64,000 bases of DNA from positions 1 through 64,000 of the forward strand of contig NZ_QMIG01000009.1 of NCBI RefSeq assembly GCF_003287285.1. Direction: 5' to 3'. A model generated the notes under the pieces. It made no database searches. It saw nothing but the letters and a program-made list of their open reading frames with translations, and was not told where the DNA came from. Source of the stretch: Phytoactinopolyspora halophila (lineage in GTDB: Bacteria > Actinomycetota > Actinomycetes > Jiangellales > Jiangellaceae). Positions 17,719 through 25,931 of this stretch are shown here, in pieces; positions within the stretch are counted from its first letter, which is position 1; each line of letters begins with the position of its first letter. Made by a program: the position numbers and the translations under genes.

Positions 17719-18051
17719 TCATGTCCGAGCCGAGGTCAACTGCCTCACGACCTCGCGATGACCGCGCTGGGCTTCCTGCAGACTGCTCCACGTCCAGCGC
17801 AGGTGCCGGACGTGCGGTGCTGTCCCGGCTTCGTCGATGAACGTCTGAAAAATTGGCGGATCTGTCGTCGTGGTGGCGATTCCCAGCCACGTCGTGATCA
17901 CCCAGGCATCATTGCCATCCACGCAGATCGGATCGCGCGCAATGACGACGTAGTCGGGGCGCGCACTGAGCGCGAGCCAGGTCTGGCGAGCGATCCGACG
18001 TCCGTTCCGGTCGAAGTAGACGACGGCTGGCATGTGCGAGGGTGTAGCGCT
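17719..18051 (-). CDS. Conserved-looking small protein of unknown function
   Basis: About 110 residues (MSATPSHMPAVVYFDRNGRR...), soluble, with a short basic strand-turn start and a Trp/Gln-rich C-terminal helix (WTWSSLQEAQRGHREVVRQL). Codon use matches its neighbours, which supports a real gene. The frame is open four codons further upstream (18063). It lies 25 bp after the Hsp20 gene on the same strand and may be read from it. No family is recognised. Confidence 0.5.
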   Translation of the reverse strand, partial: SATPSHMPAVVYFDRNGRRIARQTWLALSARPDYVVIARDPICVDGNDAWVITTWLGIATTTTDPPIFQTFIDEAGTAPHVRHLRWTWSSLQEAQRGHREVVRQLTSART

Positions 18052-18076
18052 CATCACCCTCACCTCACGCCCAGCT

Positions 18077-18613
18077 TCAGGACGTGTCGGTTCGGTCCTC
18101 GGCCTGGCCGATCGCGGTGGTGGTGCGGCCAGCCGTCACGGGGATCCGGCGGGACGTCGAGCCGCTCGCCTTCGGGGCGTGGATGGTCAGTACCCCGTTG
18201 GACAGCGACGCTTCGATGCGGTCACCGTCCACGGTCCCGGGAAGCGTCACGGAGTAGTTGAACTGCCCGGTACGTCGAGTCTTGTGTCGCAGGAAACCCA
18301 CCCGTTCGCGTTCCTTGACCTCACCGTGGATGAACAACTGGTCCCCGTTCCAGTCGAGCGTGAGGTCGTCGTGGGATACGCCCGGAAGCTCGGCCTCGAC
18401 GATGTAGGCGTCGGGCGTCTCTTCGATGTCCAGCGGCGTCGACCAGCCCCAGCGGTCCAGGTCGTCACTCAGCCCCTGGAAGAGGCTGTCCATGCGCTGG
18501 CGCAGCTCGTCGAGGTACGCGAACGGGTCCAGCGAGGCTTGATGAGCCGGCCTCGTGAAGCCGTTGTCGACGTGGTTCTTCGAACGCCGGATCGGCAGAC
18601 CCATCGTCATCAC
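18077..18613 (-). CDS. Hsp20/alpha-crystallin small heat-shock protein
   Basis: A 178-residue small chaperone. After a variable N-terminal arm (FAYLDELRQRMDSLFQGL) comes the alpha-crystallin domain (about 60-155), with PLDIEETPDAYIVEAELPGV, the VGFLRHKT loop and the terminal GVLTIHAPKA strand. The C-terminal tail has the RIPV anchor that fits the I-x-I/V rule. It holds unfolding proteins in oligomers for refolding by DnaK. A HAIR operator 26 bp upstream shows that it is repressed by HspR and induced by heat. Confidence 0.93.
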   Translation of the reverse strand: MMTMGLPIRRSKNHVDNGFTRPAHQASLDPFAYLDELRQRMDSLFQGLSDDLDRWGWSTPLDIEETPDAYIVEAELPGVSHDDLTLDWNGDQLFIHGEVKERERVGFLRHKTRRTGQFNYSVTLPGTVDGDRIEASLSNGVLTIHAPKASGSTSRRIPVTAGRTTTAIGQAEDRTDTS

Positions 18614-18638
18614 CTCCCTCGATCACCGTACGACCAAA

Positions 18639-18659
18639 CTTGAGTGTCATCGACTCAAT
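18639..18659. promoter_or_regulatory. HAIR operator (HspR binding site)
   Basis: CTTGAGT-N7-ACTCAAT matches the HAIR consensus CTTGAGT-N7-ACTCAAG with a single mismatch. It lies just upstream of the Hsp20 gene and probably overlaps its promoter. HspR, a MerR-type repressor, binds this element in Streptomyces and mycobacteria; no hspR gene is in the window. Confidence 0.85.
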
Positions 18660-18865
18660 CATTGCAACGCGACGACGTGAGACTCTATTCCGCACGGACG
18701 GATCATTTTGGGGGTGACATCACGGCGAGCTCGGTTACCGTCGTCCGGATACTGGGGAAGCTAGGAGAGGACGTGATGAGTTCGCGGGATGCCGAGAACG
18801 ATGCGTGGCACGATCAGTGTGCGTGGCGATACGGAGCGAATCCACCTGTGATCTTTCGGGCGGCA

Positions 18866-19696
18866 TCACGTCCGTTGTGCAACGGTGTAGCGCACCGGTG
18901 TGACCATGTGGAGGCGACCGTCGGCATCGACCATGTCCCGGAGGGCCGCGCGGGTATCGTCACGGGCAGCGGGAAGCTTCTCCGTGGGTATGGCGTCCCA
19001 GAAGGCACGCGCTCCGTGCGAGCGGTTCCAGGCGAGCCATTCGTCGGCGGATGCATAGACCACGTCGTATGTGATCGTCTCGTGCTGGACGGCCGTGAAT
19101 CCGGCGTCATCGAGCAGTTCGGTGATGCTCTCGTCGGTACTGAACGCGTCTCGTGACGGCAGGATTGTCGGCGTCGAACCCTCCGGAATGTGGCGAAACA
19201 ATGCCTGATAGACGGGCTTCCAGGCGGGGTCGTTCGGGCCCCATGTCGAGAAGGCGAGCGTGCCGCCCGAAGTGAGTATCTGGTGATAGCGCGCCAGTGC
19301 GGATTCCGGAGCTGGCAAGAAGAACAGCACGTGTGCGGCGAGGATGCAATCGAGTTCCGGCTCGGTGACGGGTGGGTCCTCGGCGTCTCCAAGGCGGACG
19401 TTCACGTGCTGCCATCCTCGGCCCGCCACGGCCCGGCCGACGCGATCGATCATTCCTGGGGCGAGATCGATTCCGAGGACGCGTCCGGTGGGCCCGACCG
19501 CTTCGGCAGCGGGGAGCAGCGCGGCTCCCGTGCCGCATCCGACGTCAAGTACCCGCATTCCCGGCGCGAGGCCCGCACGATCGACGAGAGCCCGCCCGAA
19601 GAGTTCGAAGAACTCGGGGCCGATCGTCTCGTATTCGCCGGATGCCCCGTCGAACGCGTCAGCGATGGTCGCCTTGGTCCCGGCAGCCGGGTGCAT
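18866..19696 (-). CDS. Class I SAM-dependent methyltransferase
   Basis: About 276 residues. The Rossmann core has motif I VLDVGCGTG with the acidic strand end GIDLAPGMI, followed by GDAEDPP and LDCILAAHVLFFLP (motif post I to IV), as in UbiE/Methyltransf_11-type enzymes. The C-terminal part (SADEWLAWNRSHGARAFWDAIP) forms the variable cap. ATG 19696 (MHPAAGTKATIADAFD) is chosen; the frame is open 17 codons further but those run through an AT-rich operator-like site. It is divergent from the DJ-1/PfpI gene. The acceptor is unknown. Confidence 0.82.
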   Translation of the reverse strand: MHPAAGTKATIADAFDGASGEYETIGPEFFELFGRALVDRAGLAPGMRVLDVGCGTGAALLPAAEAVGPTGRVLGIDLAPGMIDRVGRAVAGRGWQHVNVRLGDAEDPPVTEPELDCILAAHVLFFLPAPESALARYHQILTSGGTLAFSTWGPNDPAWKPVYQALFRHIPEGSTPTILPSRDAFSTDESITELLDDAGFTAVQHETITYDVVYASADEWLAWNRSHGARAFWDAIPTEKLPAARDDTRAALRDMVDADGRLHMVTPVRYTVAQRT

Positions 19697-19727
19697 CGTC
19701 GTCTCGTCACTCGCCAACGCCAAACTT

Positions 19728-19747
19728 ATGAGAATAATAATTATCAT
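19728..19747. promoter_or_regulatory. AT-rich inverted repeat, Fur-family-like operator candidate
   Basis: ATGAGAAT-AATA-ATTATCAT has 8-base arms with one mismatch and is the most AT-rich stretch nearby. It lies between the divergent methyltransferase and DJ-1/PfpI genes. The half-site TGA(G/T)AAT resembles Fur/Zur family half-sites, but the spacing of 4 differs from the usual 7-1-7 form. Confidence 0.4.
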
Positions 19748-19788
19748 TAATTCTACATGCTCCAGGATCGGGCAACACGCGGGGATGA

Positions 19789-19794
19789 GATACT
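19789..19794 (+). promoter_or_regulatory. -10 box (GATACT), leaderless DJ-1/PfpI gene
   Basis: GATACT ends 6 nt before GTG 19801, and no ribosome site is present. Together with the AT-rich repeat upstream this supports a leaderless start. Confidence 0.4.
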
Positions 19795-19800
19795 GACCCG

Positions 19801-20409
19801 GTGGCGAAGCGGATACGAGTAGCGTTGTTGGTGTTCGACGAGGTCGACCTGCTCGACGTCGGTGGACCGTACGAGGTTTTCCTGACGGCTAACCGCCTGG
19901 CGGAACGGCGCGGCAAAACGGCCCCGTTCGAGGTGGTCACAGTAGCGGCAGAATCCGGTCTGAAGACGTCCTACGGTGGGCTCGATCTGGCCGCGCAGCA
20001 GAGTTTCGACGTGCTCGGTGACGATGATGTGCTGATCGTTCCTGGAGCGATCGATATCGTCACCGTGCTCAAGGACGAGCAGCTACTGCGTATGGTGTCC
20101 GGACACGCCCAGCGCGGGCTGGTCGCCTCGGTATGCACCGGAGCGTTCATCTTGGCTGCCGCAGGAGTTCTCGACGGCCGTCCGTTCACCACCCATTGGG
20201 AGGACGTCGGCGATCTGGCGGAGCGCGTGCGTGGCGGGGAACCGCGGGCTGACGTGCGGTGGGTTGACGACGGCAACATCGTGACGTCGGGCGGGCTGTC
20301 CTCGGGGATCGCGATGGCATTGCATCTCGTCGCCCGGTTGGTCGATCCGGACCTGGCCCAGGCGACGGCAGACCAGATCGACTACGTGTGGACCGAACGC
20401 CGCGGGTGA
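19801..20409 (+). CDS. DJ-1/PfpI family protein (isocyanide hydratase-like)
   Basis: A 202-residue single-domain glutamine-amidotransferase-like protein. It starts with the strand VALLVFDEVDLLDVGGPYEVF, given in two parts as VALLVFDEVDLLD and VGGPYEVF. The nucleophile elbow is SVCTGAFILAAAGVLDGR, with the Cys at about residue 112, followed by TTHWEDV. This arrangement matches the isocyanide hydratase (InhA) and transcription-factor-like branch of the family, where the acidic residue near the start (Asp or Glu) tunes the Cys. There is no AraC DNA-binding domain, so it is an enzyme or stress protein. The reaction is not certain. Confidence 0.85.
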   Translation: MAKRIRVALLVFDEVDLLDVGGPYEVFLTANRLAERRGKTAPFEVVTVAAESGLKTSYGGLDLAAQQSFDVLGDDDVLIVPGAIDIVTVLKDEQLLRMVSGHAQRGLVASVCTGAFILAAAGVLDGRPFTTHWEDVGDLAERVRGGEPRADVRWVDDGNIVTSGGLSSGIAMALHLVARLVDPDLAQATADQIDYVWTERRG

Positions 20410-20416
20410 GAGTTCG

Positions 20417-21949
20417 TCATACGGCCAACGGCCGGTCTGAGGCACGGACGGGCGCGGGAAGCGTCGTCGAGCCATTGAGATAGCGATCCACGGCAGCCGC
20501 CGCCGCACGGCCCTCGGCGATCGCCCACACGATCAGCGACTGGCCTCGACCCGCGTCACCAGCGACGAAGACTCCGTCGGCGTCGGTGCTGAACTCGTCC
20601 GTGCGCGTGAAGTTTCCGCGTCCGTCCAGGCCAAGGCCGAGCTGTTCCACCAAGCCGCTGTCCGGTTCCGGTCCCGAGAATCCCAACGCGAGCAAGACCA
20701 GGTCGGCTGGCAATTGCCGTTCGGTGCCCGGTTGTGGTCGACGCCGTTCCGGCTCGACGCCCGCCAGGTTCAGCGCGCGGACGTGGCCATGTGCATCTCC
20801 GTCGAAAGCCAGTGTGGAGGCAGAGAAGACCCGCACGTCCCCGTCCGGGCCCGGGAGCGGCACGCTGGACTCGGGCCATCCTGGCCGCGCTGGGGGTGCC
20901 CCGTAGCGTTCCCGGGCCTCCTCATGAGCCGGGGAGACACGGTAGACCTTCGGATGTGTGGGCCATGGCTCGTGCGGGGCGCGGTCCGCGCCCGGCAACG
21001 GGTTGATGTCGAGCTGGGCGATCGATGCGGCCTTCTGCCGCACGGCCGTACCCAGGCAGTCTGCCGCAGTGTCACCACCGCCGATAATCACGACGTTGCG
21101 GCCTGCGGCGTTGATCGGCGAGGGTCCGTCGAAGTCGCCTTCACAAGCGTGATTTGCCAGCGTCAGGTATTCCATGGCCTGATAAATGCCGGCCAGCTCC
21201 CGGCCCGGGACAGGCAACTCCCGCGCGGACAGAGCACCCACGGCAACGACCACGGCGTCATATCGTTGTCGCAGCTCGGCAGCGTCGACGTCCTTCCCAA
21301 CAGCGACGCCCGTCCGGAACCGGGTGCCTTCGGTGCACATCTGGTCGATACGTCGATTGATATGGTGCTTCTCCATCTTGTATTCCGGAATGCCGTAACG
21401 CAGCAGCCCGCCGAGGCGATCGTCGCGTTCGTACACGGTCACGGTGTGACCGATCCGGGTCAGTTGCTGCGCACAGGCCAATCCGGCGGGTCCCGAGCCG
21501 ATGACGGCGACGGTCTTGTCAGACATGCGGTCCGGGATGATCGGAGCCACGTCGCCATCGACCCAGGCCCGATCTGCGATGGCCACTTCGACGTTCTTGA
21601 TGGTGACGGCGGGTTGGTTGATCGCGAGCACGCATGCCGTCTCGCACGGAGCGGGGCACAGCCGCCCGGTGAACTCGGGAAAGTTGTTGGTGGCGTGCAG
21701 CCGTTCGCTGGCTGCCGACCAGTCGTCTCGGTAGACGAGGTCGTTCCAGTCGGGAATGAGATTTCCGAGTGGGCAACCCTCATGGCAGAACGGGACGCCG
21801 CAGTCCATGCAGCGGCCTGCCTGCGCACCGATGATCGGGAGCAGGCTCTGCCCGTCGTAGACTTCGTTCCAGTCTTCGACGCGCTCCTCGACAGGGCGGC
21901 GAGTGCATTCCTGCCGAGGTGTGGTGAGAAATCCCTTGGGATCGGCCAT
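20417..21949 (-). CDS. gltD: Glutamate synthase small subunit (GltD-like)
   Basis: A 510-residue FAD/iron-sulfur oxidoreductase. The N-terminal domain has the two [4Fe-4S] Cys clusters, CMDCGVPFCHEGCPLGN and CPAPCETACVLAI. The FAD-binding site is VAVIGSGPAGLACAQ and the NAD(P)H site is VVIIGGGDTAADC. GltD passes electrons from NADPH to the large subunit GltB, which makes two glutamates from glutamine and 2-oxoglutarate. ATG 21949 is the usual start (MADPKGFLTT). No gltB lies beside it in this window, which is unusual, so it may serve a distant gltB or another partner. Confidence 0.92.
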   Translation of the reverse strand: MADPKGFLTTPRQECTRRPVEERVEDWNEVYDGQSLLPIIGAQAGRCMDCGVPFCHEGCPLGNLIPDWNDLVYRDDWSAASERLHATNNFPEFTGRLCPAPCETACVLAINQPAVTIKNVEVAIADRAWVDGDVAPIIPDRMSDKTVAVIGSGPAGLACAQQLTRIGHTVTVYERDDRLGGLLRYGIPEYKMEKHHINRRIDQMCTEGTRFRTGVAVGKDVDAAELRQRYDAVVVAVGALSARELPVPGRELAGIYQAMEYLTLANHACEGDFDGPSPINAAGRNVVIIGGGDTAADCLGTAVRQKAASIAQLDINPLPGADRAPHEPWPTHPKVYRVSPAHEEARERYGAPPARPGWPESSVPLPGPDGDVRVFSASTLAFDGDAHGHVRALNLAGVEPERRRPQPGTERQLPADLVLLALGFSGPEPDSGLVEQLGLGLDGRGNFTRTDEFSTDADGVFVAGDAGRGQSLIVWAIAEGRAAAAAVDRYLNGSTTLPAPVRASDRPLAV

Positions 21950-22062
21950 GGTGGTGCTCCGGCGAGATGAATTCCCAGGTGAGATGCTCAGAAGGTACTC
22001 CTGACACTGTATGTTGCCTCCTCGGCCGACGTCATGAGCCGGCGAATTGCCAGGATGGGGGC

Positions 22063-22548
22063 ATGAACGTCGGTGACACCGTGGACGACTTCGAGCTTCC
22101 CGATCAGCAGGGCGAGCGGCAGCGGCTGCGCGGCCTGCTCGCGAACGGACCCGTTGTCCTGTTCTTCTACCCGTTGGCCATGAGCCGCGGCTGCACGGCG
22201 CAGGCATGCCATTTCCGGGACCTGGCTGACGAATTCCGCGCAGTCGGTGCGCAGGCCGTTGGTGTCAGCGCGGATCCGGTCGAGCGGCAAGAAGAGTTCG
22301 CCCGGCGTCACCAGCTCGGCATGATGCTTCTCAGCGACCCGGACAAGACGGTTGCCCAGCGCTTCGGGGTACAGCGGGGACCGAGCATGCTCCGCGGTCT
22401 GCTGCCTGACAAGCTGTTGCCCACCAAGCGGCACACGTTCGTCATCGACACGGACCTCCGCGTCGTCGAGATCATTCGAAGCGAGCTGAACATGGACGCT
22501 CATGCTGACCGGGCATTGGAAACGTTGCGCGGCCGTAGATCGTCATGA
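22063..22548 (+). CDS. Peroxiredoxin, AhpC/TSA-BCP type
   Basis: A 161-residue thioredoxin-fold peroxidase. The peroxidatic Cys is in PLAMSRGCTAQACHFRD (about residue 45), and a second Cys five residues later (C-T-A-Q-A-C) suggests a BCP/PrxQ-type intramolecular disulfide. It reduces H2O2 and organic hydroperoxides, probably with thioredoxin. The Thr usual in PxxxTxxC is replaced by Ser/Arg, with Met-Ser-Arg before the Cys, which is a variant seen in some actinobacterial homologues. It is a single gene, divergent from gltD. Confidence 0.87.
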   Translation: MNVGDTVDDFELPDQQGERQRLRGLLANGPVVLFFYPLAMSRGCTAQACHFRDLADEFRAVGAQAVGVSADPVERQEEFARRHQLGMMLLSDPDKTVAQRFGVQRGPSMLRGLLPDKLLPTKRHTFVIDTDLRVVEIIRSELNMDAHADRALETLRGRRSS

Positions 22549-22709
22549 TGGCGGGCACGCCACGATTGTGTTGTGGATCACGAAAATGAGGTGTGCCGGT
22601 GACAGGTGCGTAACGGTTCTGAAAACCGGATGAGAATCGCCTGTCGAACGGCCATTTCCCAGGGGCTTTACGTAGTGATCTCACGTGTCGTGTGACAAGC
22701 TAGGCGGTC

Positions 22710-23717
22710 ATGGACAGAAGACGAACGCTACATGTGGTCGGCGCGGCAGGCTTGGCCCTGACCCTGTCGGCTTGCTTCAAAATGGACGTCGATCTCGAGC
22801 TGAACACGGACGACACCGTGGACGGCTCGATGGTCGTAGCTGTGAGCTCGGAGTTTCGCGACATGGCGGAAACGATGGGCGAAGACGTCGACATGTTGGA
22901 CGAGATGTTCGGCGAAGGCTTCGGGGGCGTCGAAGAGGAGGCACCTGACTACGCTTCGATCGAACCATATGACGATGGCGAGTTCATGGGCCAGGAGATC
23001 GTCTTCGACGAGGCTCCGCTCTCCGAGTTCGAGGGCGGCGAGGCTGAAGGTCTGTCGATCGTGCGTGACGGCGAGGAGTTCGTGGTCGAGGGCGCCATGG
23101 ACATGACCGACGCCGATCCGGAAGCGGGCCAGATGGAGGACCTCCCACCTGGCATGGCCGACCAGATGGATATCGATGCCCGGGTGAGCATCACCTTCCC
23201 AGGTGAGGTCCTCGACCACAATGGTTCGCTCGACGGCACGACGGTGACCTGGGAGCCACAGATCGGTGAGTCCAACGAGATATTCGCTCGCGCGGAAGAT
23301 TCCGGCGCCGGGGGTGGCTTCCCCGTGTGGCTGTGGATCGTGATCGGCGTCGTGGTCGTTGCGGGAATCGCCACCCTGCTCTTCGTTCTCTTCCGGAACA
23401 AGGGAGAACCGGCGCCGGCGGCGACGGGAGGCGACGTTCCGCCGCCCGCGAGTACCGGTGCCGGAACTCCGGCGCCTGCTGCGGACGCGGGAGCGTCCAC
23501 GACGGCTGCGGCCGCGTCGGCGCCGCCCGCTCCCTCGACGGACGAGTCGGTGCCGCCTCCGCCGTCCGAGCCAGCCGTATCGAACGGATCGGAGGAATCG
23601 GACGAGCTGGACGACTCGGCCGAGTCGGCTCAGTCGGCTGAGTCGGCTGAGTCGGATGACGCTCAGGACCGTACCGAGCCTGGCAGCGACGCTCCGGAAT
23701 CACCAGAATCGCGATGA
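22710..23717 (+). CDS. LppM-type lipoprotein with C-terminal membrane anchor
   Basis: A 335-residue exported protein. A lipoprotein signal (residues 1-22, lipobox LSAC, Cys22) is followed by an acidic LppM domain (FKMDVDLELNTDDTVDG...). A single membrane segment (about 206-231; WLWIVIGVVVVAGIATLLFV) follows, then a disordered Pro/Ala/Ser/Asp tail. The tail has a short 9-bp tandem repeat coding for AES/AQS units near 23620-23655. LppM proteins occur on the actinobacterial cell surface; in mycobacteria they affect host interaction, but the biochemical role is unknown. The hairpin at 23790 ends transcription. Confidence 0.82.
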   Translation: MDRRRTLHVVGAAGLALTLSACFKMDVDLELNTDDTVDGSMVVAVSSEFRDMAETMGEDVDMLDEMFGEGFGGVEEEAPDYASIEPYDDGEFMGQEIVFDEAPLSEFEGGEAEGLSIVRDGEEFVVEGAMDMTDADPEAGQMEDLPPGMADQMDIDARVSITFPGEVLDHNGSLDGTTVTWEPQIGESNEIFARAEDSGAGGGFPVWLWIVIGVVVVAGIATLLFVLFRNKGEPAPAATGGDVPPPASTGAGTPAPAADAGASTTAAAASAPPAPSTDESVPPPPSEPAVSNGSEESDELDDSAESAQSAESAESDDAQDRTEPGSDAPESPESR

Positions 23718-23789
23718 GTGGTCGCCGTCGGCTTTTCGCCGGGTGATCAGCCAGTCGGGCACGGTGAGGCCCATGACTGGGCACGCGCG

Positions 23790-23820
23790 GTGTGGGGCCG
23801 CTCGTCGAGCGGCCCCACAC
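23790..23820. terminator. Bidirectional hairpin terminator
   Basis: GTGTGGGGCCGCTCG at 23790-23804 is exactly complementary to 23806-23820. The GC-rich stem lies between the convergent LppM-type and YceI-type genes. It is placed to stop transcription from both sides. Confidence 0.8.
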
Positions 23821-23826
23821 GTGTAT

Positions 23827-24522
23827 CTACTCCCTGGTCAACGAGAGCGAGAACTCGACGAATCCCTCGTCTTCCACCCGGACGAAGGCAAGGTCGGGAG
23901 GCTCGATGTCGAAGTCGGTGAACGTGATCGGGATAGATCCCGCAGCTCGGACAGAGTCGCCTTGTGCCTGGAGTGCCAGCTCGACCTCGACCTCCCGGGT
24001 GACGTCGCGCAGCGTCAGTTCGCCGCGTACGGTGTGCTCGGTGGGTTCCGGCGAATTTCTCAGCTCGCCGAGCGGTACGGTCTCGAGCAGCGTGAACCTC
24101 GACGTGGGGTACTCGTCGGTGTTCATGATCGAGTCGCGGAATTGACCGTCGCGGCTGTCGCTGTCGGTCGTGACGCTGGCCATCTCGACGACGATCTCTG
24201 CTGCCGTGGCGGTGTCGTCGCTCACGGTGATCTCACCGGTGACGTCGCTGGTGCGACCGACGACGGTGTTGTCCATTCCGTTGAGCACCTCGTCGACCCG
24301 ATAGCCTGCCTCCGAGCCGGTGTCGACGGTCCACGTGCCGTCGAGTACGGCATCGTCGCCCAGCGCTTCCCCGGAGCCGGCCTCAAGGCCGAAGGGCTCG
24401 GCGGCTTCGTCGGAAATGACGTTGATATATATCCACGTGCCGAGTACGGCAAGGATGGCGATGGCGGCTATGCTGCCCGCGATCACGAGCAGGCGGCGCG
24501 AGACGTTTGACGGCCACGGCAT
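23827..24522 (-). CDS. Membrane-anchored YceI-family protein
   Basis: A 231-residue protein with one N-terminal membrane segment (about 10-34; LLVIAGSIAAIAILAVLGTW), which anchors an extracytoplasmic YceI domain (about 60-231). The domain is a lipocalin-like barrel that binds isoprenoid chains; typical pieces are GTWTVDTGSEAGYRV, the FRDSIMNTDEYPTSRF helix-turn and ELTLRDVTREVEV. Such proteins are linked to isoprenoid quinone handling or stress. A GGAG ribosome site lies 5 nt before the ATG. The ligand here is not known. Confidence 0.85.
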   Translation of the reverse strand: MPWPSNVSRRLLVIAGSIAAIAILAVLGTWIYINVISDEAAEPFGLEAGSGEALGDDAVLDGTWTVDTGSEAGYRVDEVLNGMDNTVVGRTSDVTGEITVSDDTATAAEIVVEMASVTTDSDSRDGQFRDSIMNTDEYPTSRFTLLETVPLGELRNSPEPTEHTVRGELTLRDVTREVEVELALQAQGDSVRAAGSIPITFTDFDIEPPDLAFVRVEDEGFVEFSLSLTRE

Positions 24523-24734
24523 CAGTACTCCAATTCATCAGATGGGTCGGGTGTGATTGTGCTACGGCTGTCGGTGTCCGTGGGATTGCCGGCCGTACTC
24601 GCCAGCGCGTGCGGATGAGAGCGTAACTAGACCTCTTGACATGCCGTCGGCCGAGATAAACAGGAAATATTCCAGTCTTCTGTGGGATGGCTGCGAGCAT
24701 TGCGTTAACTGTGGCGATCCGACGCAAGAATATG

Positions 24735-24762
24735 TTGAATCAGGGCAGACAAGAGGTATAAC
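24735..24762 (+). promoter_or_regulatory. Candidate promoter for the M15 peptidase gene
   Basis: TTGAAT (24735-24740) and TATAAC (24757-24762) are 16 bp apart, in a 313-bp gap between the YceI and peptidase genes. Transcription would start near 24769, leaving a leader of about 65 nt with a GGGAGG ribosome site before GTG 24836. I see no riboswitch motif in the leader and no gene in the rest of the gap. Confidence 0.45.
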
Positions 24763-24835
24763 TCCTGGCATGCTGTGGCAAAGTCCACCGTGAATCCCTG
24801 TCACAGGCAGGGTCACCCACCCGGGAGGTATTGCT

Positions 24836-25603
24836 GTGGTACCCGAACCCGAACCTCGCACGAACCACACGCTGAGCCGTCGGACCATGATCGGCGGAGT
24901 GGCCGCGGCAGCAGGAGCCGCCACGGTCGGAGCCGTGGCCGTGGCCGTGGCACCTGCGGCACATGCCTACAACTGGACCCGGACGATGCGCAACGGGGAC
25001 TCCGGCAGCGACGTTCGCGAGTTGCAAATTCGCGTGGCCGGTTGGGCAGCAGACAGCGCCCGGCAGACATACGTGTCGGTCGATGGCGTCTTCGGCCCGG
25101 AGACCGAGGCCGCGGTGCGGCGATTCCAGTCGGCCTACGGGTTGACCGTCGACGGTATCGCCGGTCCGGAGACCCACGGCCAGCTCAATTGGCTGGAGTC
25201 GTCCGACGGTTCGACTCGCCACTTCGCCTGGAGCGAGTTCCACTCGAAGGACGGGAGTGGCTTCAGCGGCGGCAAGGTGGGGTCGTCCACCGTCCAGGAG
25301 AACGTACGTCGCCTCATGTACAAGCTGGAAGCGGTTCGGCGCAAGGGCGGCAACAACCCTTGCATCATCAACTCCGGCTTTCGCAGCGTGAGCCATAACA
25401 GCAGCGTCGGGGGAGCCTCCAACAGCCAGCACATGTATGGCATCGCCGCGGACATCCGGATCAGCAACCGATCGGTGTCGCAGGTCATCTCGTACAGCCA
25501 GACCAGCGGCTTCAGCGGCATCATCCGCTACAGCACGCACACCCACGTGGACAGCAGGGTCGAGTACCCCTACGGTGCCCGGTCCTGGTACTGGGCCACC
25601 TGA
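24836..25603 (+). CDS. Tat-exported peptidoglycan-binding M15 peptidase
   Basis: A 255-residue secreted cell-wall hydrolase. The Tat signal has the twin arginines in SRRTMIGG (Arg15-Arg16) and ends near AHA. A PG_binding_1 domain follows (about 50-120; GDSGSDVRELQIRVAGW, VDGVFGPETEAAVRRFQ). The catalytic part is an M15A zinc D-Ala-D-Ala carboxypeptidase-like domain, with SGFRS, SQHMYGIAAD (zinc ligands about His199 and Asp206) and HTHVD (about His237). It should trim peptidoglycan stem peptides outside the cell. Export folded through Tat fits a metal enzyme. Confidence 0.88.
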   Translation: MVPEPEPRTNHTLSRRTMIGGVAAAAGAATVGAVAVAVAPAAHAYNWTRTMRNGDSGSDVRELQIRVAGWAADSARQTYVSVDGVFGPETEAAVRRFQSAYGLTVDGIAGPETHGQLNWLESSDGSTRHFAWSEFHSKDGSGFSGGKVGSSTVQENVRRLMYKLEAVRRKGGNNPCIINSGFRSVSHNSSVGGASNSQHMYGIAADIRISNRSVSQVISYSQTSGFSGIIRYSTHTHVDSRVEYPYGARSWYWAT

Positions 25604-25626
25604 GAAAACGACGGAGCCGGCGGCGT

Positions 25627-25657
25627 GCGGGGCGGGATCCCGTGAGGCTCGCCCCGC
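25627..25657. terminator. Possible hairpin terminator
   Basis: GCGGGGCG (25627-25634) pairs with CGCCCCGC (25650-25657). It lies 24 bp after the M15 peptidase stop and before the end of the convergent small ORF. There is no T-run, as is usual in high-GC actinobacteria. Confidence 0.35.
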
Positions 25658-25677
25658 GGGCCGCTGGAGCGATGGCG

Positions 25678-25788
25678 CTACAGCTGAGACAGGAGTAGTC
25701 CGATGAGCACGGCGACGTAGCCAACGGCGAGTGCGGCTACGGCGACGACGTGCACGGCCTCGTGACGCCGGGGTGGGTGTTTGAACAT
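25678..25788 (-). CDS. 36-residue small membrane protein
   Basis: A short frame encoding MFKHPPRRHEAVHVVAVAAL followed by AVGYVAVLIGLLLSQL and a TAG stop. A basic N-terminus and one membrane segment of about 20 residues make it look like a small inner-membrane protein. A GGGGGTGAG ribosome site lies just before the ATG. It is downstream of the superoxide dismutase gene on the same strand, 144 bp away. No function is known; similar short ORFs are often missed. Confidence 0.55.
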   Translation of the reverse strand: MFKHPPRRHEAVHVVAVAALAVGYVAVLIGLLLSQL

Positions 25789-25931
25789 CGCTCACCCCCG
25801 GATGGCAAGGGAAGTTCGGCGACCCGAACTTTGCTCTTCGCATCTCCATAGTGACACATCGAGGCCGGGCGGCGACATCGAGGTGTGGCCAGCGGGTGAG
25901 AACGGCTGGCCACACCCCATCGCTTGCCAAA

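Noticed and set aside
18644-19156. Open frame on the plus strand with a good ribosome site (AGGAGAGG) before ATG 18775
   Set aside because: After about 35 codons it runs antisense through the methyltransferase gene and has no recognisable family; it could be a gene remnant, but nothing supports a protein.
24640-24835. c-di-AMP (ydaO) riboswitch ahead of the cell-wall peptidase
   Set aside because: The position is suggestive, but I could not find the conserved core motifs; only a simple promoter and ribosome site are supported.
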